Assembly: GCA_028583405.1 (NCBI GenBank)
Contig: JAPTMU010000278.1
Coordinates: 186,001-250,000 of the forward strand
Direction of reading: 5' to 3'
Length of the DNA stretch: 64,000 nt
From: Pogonophryne albipinna
Taxonomy: Eukaryota; Chordata; Actinopteri; Perciformes; Artedidraconidae
Shown: positions 47,938-58,393 of the stretch, piece by piece
Position numbering within the stretch: the first letter of the stretch is position 1
How the letters are laid out: the number at the start of each line of letters is the position of its first letter
Position numbers and translations under genes: made by a program
The notes under the pieces: generated by a model
What the model saw: the letters and a program-made list of their open reading frames with translations, nothing else
Database searches by the model: none
What the model was told of the DNA's origin: nothing

Positions 47938-48949
47938 ACTGCCACTATCATTCCTGTTCATAAGACAGCAACCACAGACAGCCTTAATGACTACCGCCCC
48001 ATTGCACTCACACCTGTGATCATGAAGTGTTTTGAGAGGCTGGTGTTACATCGCATAAAGGCCTGCCTTCCCCCCACCCTCGACCCACACCAGTTTGCCT
48101 ACAGAGCAAAGAGATCCATTGAAGACGCCATAGCCATAGCTCTCCACTCTGCACTGAGCCACCTGGAGCATCGTGGGAGCTACGTCAGATTGCTCTTTAT
48201 TGACTACAGCTCAGCGTTCAACACAATCATCCCGGACTTTCTAGTTTGCAAACTATCAAACCTAGGCCTTCCCCCACCCACCTGTTCCTGGATCAAAGAT
48301 GTCCTCACTAACCGCCCCCAGCGTGTGAGACTTGGCCCCCATCACTCCTCAGGGCTGTGTGCTGAGCCCTCTCCTGTACTCGCTCTACACCCACGACTGC
48401 AGTCCAGCTCACCCAGAGAACATCATCGTCAAGTTTGCTGACGACACCACTGTGGTGGGGCTCATCTCAGGAGGAGACGAGTCGGCCTACAGGAGTGAGG
48501 TACGTAAGCTCTCAGCGTGGTGTTCAGTGAACAACCTGGCACTGAACCCCACAAAAACCAAAGAGATCATCGTAGACTTCAGGAGGAATACTACCGACCT
48601 CGCTCTCCTCGACATTAACGGCAATGTGTGGAGAGGGTCAAGCGTCCTCATCACCAACAAGCTTTCCTGGAAGGACAACACCACAGCTGTCATCAAGAAG
48701 GCCCAGCAGCGTCTGCACTTCCTGAGGGTACTCAGGAAGAACAACTTGGCCACTAAGCTGCTGGTGACCTTCTACCGCTCTACCATCGAGAGCCTATTGA
48801 CATACTGCATCACAGTGTGGTACGCCAGCTGCACTGAGGCCGACAGGATGAGGCTCCAGAGAGTCGTAAAAGCAGCACAGAGGATCATCGTCAACCAAAA
48901 AAAAGTCCATCATCTGTCATCACCTTTCAAAAGTAATCGCGGACAATAG
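47938..48949 (+). pseudogene. non-LTR (L2/CR1-like) reverse transcriptase fragment, copy 2
   Basis: This is the best-preserved of the three copies. It runs from TATIIPVHK through [12 protein letters not shown] and [11 protein letters not shown] in one frame to [11 protein letters not shown]. It then continues in a second frame from [11 protein letters not shown] through FADDTTVVG to TIESLLTYCITVWYASC. The break at 48,332-48,345 removes the loop that normally precedes PQG. No endonuclease or ORF1 is present. The catalytic DD is intact, but the polypeptide is split, so it is inactive. Confidence 0.88.
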
Positions 48950-49340
48950 ATGTCTCTGCAATGTTGTCTCTTGTCTTCCTTGTATTATTTTTGATATCCA
49001 CTAGATGGCGCTCGGTAGGATTAAAGCACTGATATTCAGGATCTAGTCATCTTGAAAAGTCGTAATCTGGATCATTTTACAGCAGAAAAAAACATGTTTC
49101 TACCCCTGGCTCCATACATTTTTATTATCGATATAGTTAGATTCCACCTTCATGATTATGGATCTGTGAGTGAATTGTTTTCTAACACGACCCTTTTATT
49201 TATATTAGGTCTTAAAGTTTTTGCATAACTTAGGGCGTGGTCACTTTGATGGACACGTACATGCCTCACTGTCAGCTAACAGCAACTTGTCCACTCTGCT
49301 AGGCTACAACCATAGAGGCTACAACGTTAGTTAGTCATAA
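48950..49340. other. non-coding segment between LINE and MITE, left arm
   Basis: It contains the CTCF-like motif (48,998-49,012) and the junction (49,073/49,074) where the 886-bp block of the right arm is missing. No gene is seen. Confidence 0.6.
48998..49012 (+). promoter_or_regulatory. CTCF-core-like motif, left arm
   Basis: CCACTAGATGGCGCT matches CCASYAGRKGGCRS fully and points towards the palindrome centre. It faces the inverted copy at 55,329-55,343. Confidence 0.4.
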
Positions 49341-49998
49341 GGCGCATTCACACCGCAGTACTTTTCCCACAAAGGTTCATGAGAACTTAGTTCATGAGAA
49401 CTCTTTAGTTCTCATGAACTAAGTACAGATCGCGTTCACACCGGAATAAGTCCCTGGGGGAGGATTAGACAAATGAAGCCGCTGACGTCACTTCTTCTTC
49501 TTCTGCTTTGGGTTTACTGGCAGGCCGCAAACCACTTCACGGCGTATACTGCCGCCCAAAGTCCCCGGCCGGAAGTCCCCGGAGTTGGGGACTGGCTTCC
49601 GAGTAAATCGCCAGAACGCCGACACCTCCTCATCTCCACCGCTCCCATGTTTTATTTTGTGTTGCCATAAGTTAGTCTCTCTGCGTTTCTGCGCTGGGCT
49701 AATGCTAATGCTAATAATGCTAATGCGAGGATAATAAAATGGCTGCTTCACAAAACTTTTTGGGAGTTTTACGGGGCGTGGTTTGCAATCCGCCCAGCCA
49801 ATCAGAAATATAGCTCTTTTCTCACAAGAGAGCCGCACGAAAGTCCCTGCTAGAGAGCAGGGACTTTCGTGCGGGTAAAAAGGTTCTCATGAACTAATTT
49901 TAGTACCGGCTCTTTTTGGTGTGAACGCGACAAAAGAGTTCTCATGAACTAAGTTCTCATGAACCTTTGTGGGAAAAGTACTGCGGTGTGAATGCGCC
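49341..49998 (+). mobile_element. MITE, complete copy (658 bp)
   Basis: Terminal inverted repeats of more than 40 bp begin GGCGCATTCACACCGCAGTA. The interior has many inverted TTCATGAGAAC motifs and a 19-bp perfect hairpin at 49,833-49,874. The flanks are TAA on the left and TAT on the right, close to a TWA target duplication but not identical. It is non-coding; the spurious frames inside are low complexity. Confidence 0.75.
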
Positions 49999-50074
49999 TA
50001 TAGTACTGTACTTGACCCTTTAGCCGTGTTCGTGGTGATTGTGGGAATATTGTTACAAATACCAGACAATTAAA

Positions 50075-51962
50075 ATGTCGTGCTGTGCGCTTGAATGTAC
50101 TAACAGAACTTCCAAGAAGTCTACTCTCAGCTTTTTTCGGTGAGTAAAATTATAATATTATACATGTTAACCCCGTTAGCAGGTGTTTGTGTGTGCTTGT
50201 TAGCTTAGCTTGTTATGTAGCTTATTAGCCAGCTAAGGACGTAACCCTTTATACATGTGTATATATACAGTTTAGTTTATGATTCAGCCTTGGGTAAGAC
50301 TTTTATAGTCTATGGCTATGACGCCCATAATGCTAAATGGGAGCAAATCTTAAAAGGGGACCCAATTATCCAAGTGGTGGCCGCCGGAGTCCGCCGCCGT
50401 AGCTAGCAGGAGCCGTAGCTAGCCCTTTGCGGCTCCGTTAGCTTCGGCCAGCGGCGGAGCCCGGCGCTATAACTGGAGATCAAGGAATGCAGCGAAACGC
50501 GGAATTGGTTCGCCTGCAGCCTTCTATAGTATTAGCTAAAGAAATGATGTTGAACAAGGCTTATTAAGCTGAACATCGCCACAATTGTTCTGCTATGTAT
50601 CGGTACTTATTTTATTTTCTTAACGTGTGAATGACAAGCATTAAGAATAACAACAAATAGCTATTTATCTTGCATATTGTCTCGTTTGATTATGAATGTA
50701 ACGTTTATATAGTGGAACTACACTGTTTTATCAAAACCAAAGTGCCACGCAGTAACTTGGCCCATGCATGTATTTCAGCAGGAAATGTGCAACCTAGATT
50801 ACATTTACCAACACAGACTATATAGAAATATTTGTAAAAGTTGTTCATGCGTTATTAAGTGAATATGGCATTAACCCTCCTGTTGTCTTTGGGTCGGTTT
50901 TCATGTATTTTTGAATAAAGCTTTCCTTTAGGTGATCCAGACAGGCTGGACCAGTGGGTGCTGAACATCCGGAGGAATAAATGGACCCCCAACGTTTCTT
51001 CTCGCCTGTGCAGTGAACACTTTGAGAGTCATCACTTCAGCACGGACTCATGGGTACAGATCCTTTTTTTTTTTTTAAATAACTTGGTTCCATTTGTGAG
51101 TGTAAATTGTTGTTACTAATTAAATACATGTTCTACATCATACAATGCTAAATAATTGTTATGGCACAGCTTGCACATCAGTGATGAGTAATGTTCTTTT
51201 GATTAAAGGCCAAATTAAGATTTTGCCAGTTAAGTATAGAAACATAGAAATCGATTTTTTTTGCAAACCATCACATTTCTCTTCAATTTAGGCAAAGACT
51301 CTTTATCAGAGATAGAGAATTGCCATTTCCCCCACATACTCTATGTTAAAAACAGATGAATTATATTACTTTTTTTACATTATTTTAATAGCAACATTCA
51401 TTCATCTGTTGTCATCTTATAACTTATTTATCTTAACAGCTATCACTGTAAAAAAAAAAGGATTTAATTTCATTTTACTATACAATATTTATCTTTACAT
51501 TCTGTTCTTGCATATGTCTTATTATATTTACGTGTATATAGATTTCTGCCTGCACTAATTTATTATTCTTAATTTAATTTTGAATTTCTTTTATTGTTTT
51601 ATGTCTTATATAACGATGTTGCATCGTTGGAGGAGCTCGGGACAGAAGATTTTCATTGCCATTCCTACACTGTAGCCTATGTGCATATGACATAAATCCT
51701 TTGAATCTGAATCTTGGAAACATGTAATTGTTGAATGGATTAACTCATAGTTAACATGTTGGCCCTCTATTGTCTTTTATAATGCACTCTTAAATTTAAA
51801 ACAACATTATTCAAAAGAAAGATGAATATCTACAGACCTCAAAAAGTTATTTTATGTGTTTTTGTTTATTATTTGTATTAGGGAAGGAGATGTCTGAAAA
51901 ACACTGCAGTGCCCACCATTTTCTATTTCACCAAAGAACAACAGCCTAGAAGGAAAAGCAGG
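50075..51962 (+). CDS. THAP-domain gene fragment, exons 1-3
   Basis: Three exons splice in frame: 50,075-50,139, 50,921-51,053 and 51,882-51,962. The product is a complete C2CH THAP zinc finger: MSCCALEC (first Cys pair), the RFP block after the first junction, a KW tryptophan, CSEHF (Cys-X2-His) and the AVPTIF signature. It ends KEQQPRRKSR at a GTGAGT donor. No downstream exon can follow, because the palindrome turns at 51,982. THAP fingers bind DNA in host regulators and in P, Kolobok and ISL2EU-type transposases, so this may be the 5' end of a transposase or of a host THAP gene. The acceptor choice (GAATAAAG|CTTTCC) avoids a stop and restores the conserved FP. Confidence 0.7.
51343..51720 (+). 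repeat. LINE 3'-tail-like repeat in THAP intron 2, left arm
   Basis: The sequence GATTTTCATTGCCATTCC followed by CTACACTGTAGCCTATG and a TTTGAATCTGAATC tail resembles the tail at 47,145-47,210 and L2-type LINE/SINE ends. The 71-codon open frame upstream is AT-rich and not convincing. The mirror copy is at 52,115-52,493. Confidence 0.45.
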
Positions 51963-51981
51963 GTGAGTAACAATGACGAGG
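51855..51981. other. palindrome spacer (127 bp)
   Basis: This is the only part of the palindrome without a mirror copy. It contains the whole third THAP exon (51,882-51,962) with its splice sites and little else. Confidence 0.9.
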
Positions 51982-52780
51982 TAAAATAACTTTTTGAGGT
52001 CTGTAGATATTCATCTTTCTTTTGAATAATGTTGTTTTAAATTTAAGAGTGCATTATAAAAGACAATAGAGGGCCAACATGTTAACTATGAGTTAATCCA
52101 TTCAACAATTACATGTTTCCAAGATTCAGATTCAAAGGATTTATGTCATATGCACATAGGCTACAGTGTAGGAATGGCAATGAAAATCTTCTGTCCCGAG
52201 CTCCTCCAACGATGCAACATCGTTATATAAGACATAAAACAATAAAAGAAATTCAAAATTAAATTAAGAATAATAAATTAGTGCAGGCAGAAATCTATAT
52301 ACACGTAAATATAATAAGACATATGCAAGAACAGAATGTAAAGATAAATATTGTATAGTAAAATGAAATTAAATCCTTTTTTTTTTACAGTGATAGCTGT
52401 TAAGATAAATAAGTTATAAGATGACAACAGATGAATGAATGTTGCTATTAAAATAATGTAAAAAAAGTAATATAATTCATCTGTTTTTAACATAGAGTAT
52501 GTGGGGGAAATGGCAATTCTCTATCTCTGATAAAGAGTCTTTGCCTAAATTGAAGAGAAATGTGATGGTTTGCAAAAAAAATCGATTTCTATGTTTCTAT
52601 ACTTAACTGGCAAAATCTTAATTTGGCCTTTAATCAAAAGAACATTACTCATCACTGATGTGCAAGCTGTGCCATAACAATTATTTAGCATTGTATGATG
52701 TAGAACATGTATTTAATTAGTAACAACAATTTACACTCACAAATGGAACCAAGTTATTTAAAAAAAAAAAGGATCTGTAC

Positions 52781-53759
52781 CCATGAGTCCGTGCTGAAGT
52801 GATGACTCTCAAAGTGTTCACTGCACAGGCGAGAAGAAACGTTGGGGGTCCATTTATTCCTCCGGATGTTCAGCACCCACTGGTCCAGCCTGTCTGGATC
52901 ACCTAAAGGAAAGCTTTATTCAAAAATACATGAAAACCGACCCAAAGACAACAGGAGGGTTAATGCCATATTCACTTAATAACGCATGAACAACTTTTAC
53001 AAATAATTCTATATAGTCTGTGTTGGTAAATGTAATCTAGGTTGCACATTTCCTGCTGAAATACATGCATGGGCCAAGTTACTGCGTGGAACTTTGGTTT
53101 TGATAAAACAGTGTAGTTCCACTATATAAACGTTACATTCATAATCAAACGAGACAATATGCAAGATAAATAGCTATTTGTTGTTATTCTTAATGCTTGT
53201 CATTCACACGTTAAGAAAATAAAATAATTACCGATACATAGCAGAACAATTGTGGCGATGTTCAGCTTAATAAGCCTTGTTCAACATCATTTCTTTAGCT
53301 AATACTATAGAAGGCTGCAGGCGAACCAATTCCGCGTTTCGCTGCATTCCTTGATCTCCAGTTATAGCGCCGGGCTCCGCCGCTGGCCGAAGCTAACGGA
53401 GCCGCAAAGGGCTAGCTACGGCTCCGGCTAGCTACGGCGGCGGACTCCGGCGGCCACCACTTGGATAATTGGGTCCCCTTTTAAGATTTGCTCCCATTTA
53501 GCATTATGGGCGTCATAGCCATAGACTATAAAAGTCTTACCCAAGGCTGAATCATAAACTAAACTGTATATATACACATGTATAAAGGGTTACGTCCTTA
53601 GCTGGCTAATAAGCTACATAACAAGCTAAGCTAACAAGCACACACAAACAACTGCTAACGGGGTTAACATGTATAATATTATAATTTTACTCACCGAAAA
53701 AAGCTGAGAGTAGACTTCTTGGAAGTTCTGTTAGTACATTCAAGCGCACAGCACGACAT
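52781..53759 (-). pseudogene. THAP-domain fragment, exons 1-2 only, right arm
   Basis: The mirror of the left copy has exon 1 at 53,695-53,759 and exon 2 at 52,781-52,913, with the same splice sites. Exon 3 in this orientation does not exist, because the arm ends at 51,982. Transcripts from here would run antisense into the left copy's exon 3. The finger therefore lacks AVPTIF, and the copy is presumably non-functional. Confidence 0.75.
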
Positions 53760-53835
53760 TTTAATTGTCTGGTATTTGTAACAATATTCCCACAATCACC
53801 ACGAACACGGCTAAAGGGTCAAGTACAGTACTATA

Positions 53836-54114
53836 GGCGCATTCACACCGCAGTACTTTTCCCACAAAGGTTCATGAGAACTTAGTTCGGGGACTTTGGG
53901 CGGCAGTATACGCCGTGAAGTGGTTTGCGGCCTGCCAGTAAACCCAAAGCAGAAGAAGAAGAAGTGACGTCAGCGGCTTCATTTGCCTAATCCTCCCCCA
54001 GGGACTTATTCCGGTGTGAACGCGATCTGTACTTAGTTCATGAGAACTAAAGAGTTCTCATGAACTAAGTTCTCATGAACCTTTGTGGGAAAAGTACTGC
54101 GGTGTGAATGCGCC
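53836..54114 (-). mobile_element. MITE with 379-bp internal deletion, right arm
   Basis: Both termini are intact, but the part equivalent to 49,567-49,945, including the hairpin, is gone. The junction reads CTTAGTTC|GGGGACTTT. Confidence 0.8.
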
Positions 54115-54897
54115 TTATGACTAACTAACGTTGTAGCCTCTATGGTTGTAGCCTAGCAGAGTGGACAAGTTGCTGTTAGCTGACAGTGAGGCATGTACGT
54201 GTCCATCAAAGTGACCACGCCCTAAGTTATGCAAAAACTTTAAGACCTAATATAAATAAAAGGGTCGTGTTAGAAAACAATTCACTCACAGATCCATAAT
54301 CATGAAGGTGGAATCTAACTATATCGATAATAAAAATGTATGGAGCCAGGGGTAGAAACATGTTTTTTTCTGCTGTAAAATTGGGCATTTTAACATGGGT
54401 CTATGCAGACCCGGCGTCATGGGCGGGCCCCATGGGGCCGGGCCCGCCCATCCAGGATTTGGGCCCGCCGTTTTAATCAGGGCTGAATACCACATTTTTA
54501 TTGTTTTATTATTATGTTTATTGTTGTTATTTGTAGGGCTTTGTCCTAATATTTATTTTTGTATTAGTTTAATATAATTTTTTTATTTTGCTAGGAAATT
54601 CTGAATGAAAGGCTGCGCGCAAGACTGGTTTTTCGCTGGGTTGAGTCGTGTGGGTTTTTGAGTGAGATGCGGCACAGCAGCCTGTCAGTTAGTTTACTCT
54701 TGCTAGTGGTTCACGAAAGGAATATGGCAACTCAGCGCAGATGCAGGCACATTAGAAGAAACCAGTTAGGCCTGTTACCAACGAGCAAGCAAGTCAGCTG
54801 GCAATCAATTATATTTTGAAGAGAAATTTACTCTCAAGCCGGCTCTCTCACAAACTCCTGCTCTGTGCGCAAGCAGACCGCTGCACAGGCTCTCTGC

Positions 54898-54954
<57 letters not shown>

Positions 54955-55391
54955 ATCGCTCAACCTCACTCCACCTCTCCACCCTGTGTGCGCTCAAGTT
55001 TGCCTGCGTGCTTGCCCAAGTTGGCACAGCGTTACAAATGTGCCACAAAACCAACCAATGGATACATAAGACCGTCAACAGCCTTATGGCAACCTAAAAC
55101 CCCTCTCTTTCAACAATTCACGAGCGGCTCCCTCCCAGGAGTTCAAAACTTTTAATCTCAATCAGATCCGATCAGATTTTGAAATCCCATTTTTTGTGAT
55201 CCAGGATCAGACAAGTCGGCCAAATGTTGTCCCTGGAGTTCAAAGCAATTCAGGATAGGATCAGCCTGATCCAGATTACGACTTTTCAAGATGACTAGAT
55301 CCTGAATATCAGTGCTTTAATCCTACCGAGCGCCATCTAGTGGATATCAAAAATAATACAAGGAAGACAAGAGACAACATTGCAGAGACAT
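54115..55391. other. non-coding segment with 886-bp block absent from left arm
   Basis: It is colinear with 590-1,847 of the window. The block 54,382-55,267 includes the GC-rich patch and a longer CT microsatellite (about 54,900-54,955). No gene is seen. Confidence 0.7.
55329..55343 (-). promoter_or_regulatory. CTCF-core-like motif, right arm
   Basis: This is the inverted copy of the left-arm motif. The two are convergent across the palindrome centre and 6.3 kb apart. Confidence 0.4.
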
Positions 55392-56404
55392 CTATTGTCC
55401 GCGATTACTTTTGAAAGGTGATGACAGATGATGGACTTTTTTTTGGTTGACGATGATCCTCTGTGCTGCTTTTACGACTCTCTGGAGCCTCATCCTGTCG
55501 GCCTCAGTGCAGCTGGCGTACCACACTGTGATGCAGTATGTCAATAGGCTCTCGATGGTAGAGCGGTAGAAGGTCACCAGCAGCTTAGTGGCCAAGTTGT
55601 TCTTCCTGAGTACCCTCAGGAAGTGCAGACGCTGCTGGGCCTTCTTGATGACAGCTGTGGTGTTGTCCTTCCAGGAAAGCTTGTTGGTGATGAGGACGCT
55701 TGACCCTCTCCACACATTGCCGTTAATGTCGAGGAGAGCGAGGTCGGTAGTATTCCTCCTGAAGTCTACGATGATCTCTTTGGTTTTTGTGGGGTTCAGT
55801 GCCAGGTTGTTCACTGAACACCACGCTGAGAGCTTAAGTACCTCACTCCTGTAGGCCGACTCGTCTCCTCCTGAGATGAGCCCCACCACAGTGGTGTCGT
55901 CAGCAAACTTGACGATGATGTTCTCTGGGTGAGCTGGACTGCAGTCGTGGGTGTAGAGCGAGTACAGGAGAGGGCTCAGCACACAGCCCTGAGGAGTGAT
56001 GGGGGCCAAGTCTCACACGCTGGGGGCGGTTAGTGAGGACATCTTTGATCCAGGAACAGGTGGGTGGGGGAAGGCCTAGGTTTGATAGTTTGCAAACTAG
56101 AAAGTCCGGGATGATTGTGTTGAACGCTGAGCTGTAGTCAATAAAGAGCAATCTGACGTAGCTCCCACGATGCTCCAGGTGGCTCAGTGCAGAGTGGAGA
56201 GCTATGGCTATGGCGTCTTCAATGGATCTCTTTGCTCTGTAGGCAAACTGGTGTGGGTCGAGGGTGGGGGGAATGGCAGGCCTTTATGCGATGTAACACC
56301 AGCCTCTCAAAACACTTCATGATCACAGGTGTGAGTGCAATGGGGCGGTAGTCATTAAGGCTGTCTGTGGTTGCTGTCTTATGAACAGGAATGATAGTGG
56401 CAGT
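55392..56404 (-). pseudogene. non-LTR (L2/CR1-like) reverse transcriptase fragment, copy 3
   Basis: Same organisation and same RVRLG-to-PQGC lesion as the other two copies. It carries an additional single-base insertion near 56,275 (GGGAATGGCAGG versus GGGAAGGCAGG) that breaks the N-terminal RT frame. The catalytic FADD is intact. Confidence 0.85.
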
Positions 56405-58393
56405 TTTTAAAGCAAGGTGGGATAACAGCGAGTTTCAGGGAGAGAGTACCCCCGACATTACTGAGGGCCGTAGTGAATAACATACCCCCCTCTCCCTGTG
56501 ACACCTCAGACCCCCCACTAACTCTCTGTGCAGGGAAATAACCGCCTGTGTAGAGGTAGATCGTACGGTTGAGTGTTTTGTTAAAGCTTTGAATTATTAT
56601 ATAAAACATTAAAACCTGTCATTTAAACCGATTTGATGCAATGGACCCAGACACAATAGTCTAAATTGGTGAAGTAAAAAGTAATTGTTTAAAATAGTTA
56701 GTAGATAAAGTAGTGTGTGCTATCCGTCCCCTTTGAAGCCTCAACAATGACTTTCAGAGAAGAGTAGTGAGAGTCCTCCTGTGTGCTAAAGTGTTAGCTC
56801 TGATATCAGGAGCATGTTCTGTGTTCGTCTGCTCGGAGACTGTTCTAGAAACTGAGGAGCTCTCCAAACAGCTCTGCTTTAAAGCTGTTGGAAGTAAAGA
56901 AGTACAGGGTCACAGGAACTCAACTGGGCCATCTCTCTGATCAACTTAAAGAACAGGTTTCAATGCAGGAACAACATTTATATACAATTACGTTTATTTT
57001 AGAATGTTTTTTATTTTGAACACATTTTGTTGGATGTCCGTCCTGAAAGATTTAAACTTCCTCCTTTTCAGCTTTCCTGATAAAATGTTTATTCTAGGAA
57101 GTGTTTCATATGATCGAGCGTCTGAGGACCGAGGGTTCAAAGTTCAGGCTTGTATCAGTCATACGTAGCTACAGTGTAGTCATGACGATGAAAATCTTAG
57201 TGTCATAAGTTTTACAGATTGTAAAGCGCCCAGCGACAAAATGTGTTATTTCGGCTAGAAGTATATGTATATAAGTATAGAGGTAGAATATATATTAACA
57301 AACGGAGGACAACATTCAAAACAAATCCAACAACAGGTAAATACAAAGAGAAAAGGTCCAAAGCAGTTTTCTGGTAAATAGTAAAAAACTTTATTTAAAC
57401 GACTAATATATACATATTAGACATATTTACATGAATGTGTGGAAACAGTGTGTTTGATGTCCAGTAATTGAGTCACATTTGGGCCGTATTGCAATAAACT
57501 TTGAGAGTTTGCTGAGGGACAATTCAAAGAGGACAACAGGCAGCAGTTTGGACACCCCTGAGGTTCACCTTGATAGTGGATGGACCCTCTTTGGTCTTAA
57601 CTCTTGGTGGCAGAGACTCAACAAGGTGCTGGAAACAATCTTATAATTCAACGAGAGTCAGATTCCAGACTTTTGATGCCACTCAGAATTAAATTCAAGA
57701 CCAATTTTACAAAACCGTTTCCAGAAAATACAAAGAAATGAACATTTTATAAAAAAATAAGATTCGTAATATCCTTCCCTTCTTTCGGAGTTAAAACAAT
57801 GTTTGAAAGATTGATTTAAGACATTTTGATACCAATTAATAGATTTTTGTTATTATTAAATTGAACATGGATCAATCTCTTTCTGCTTATCAGAAACGCT
57901 GATGAATGTTTTTCCAAATATAGTAATAACTAAGAGTTTAGTGACCTGAAAAACTCCTGGGTCAATTAGTGATGAAACATATCATATACGGATGTTTAGA
58001 TTTGTCTCTAATAAATTACTTATAAAAGGAAAGAATTATTTTAAACCTTATAAAGAGATGGTTTATTCTAGGACTGGCCAGTATGGATCATATATCACAA
58101 TATTTTCATAAATACAGATATCATCATTGTGATAAAACTGCAGGACTTATATTTGTTGTTTCTTTTAAGTCACATGGATATCACCACCTAGTGGGTAAAA
58201 CAGGTAATGCTAGTTTGTGAATGACATGATTTCAATGTAATGCTGCTTTAAAAACATGGAAGAGAGAAAACACATATATCATGAATCCAACGTGATACCT
58301 CGTCTGTCACAATATAGATGTTATATTGATTGATGGCCCAGCCCTATGTTGGTCAGGGGATATAGAAAGGTCTATTCTGCCTTGATTGACCCT
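56405..58393. other. mirror of left-arm Ig 3' flank and LINE flank
   Basis: Colinear in inverse with 45,949-47,937. It includes the MITE at 58,068-58,346. No additional gene is seen. Confidence 0.65.
58068..58346. mobile_element. hAT-like MITE, right arm
   Basis: Mirror copy of the element at 45,996-46,274, with the same imperfect ends. Confidence 0.6.

Noticed and set aside
51343..51558. 71-codon hydrophobic open frame, mirrored at 52,278-52,493
   Set aside because: AT-rich intronic sequence beside a LINE-like tail, with no homology or codon signal. The duplication is explained by the palindrome.
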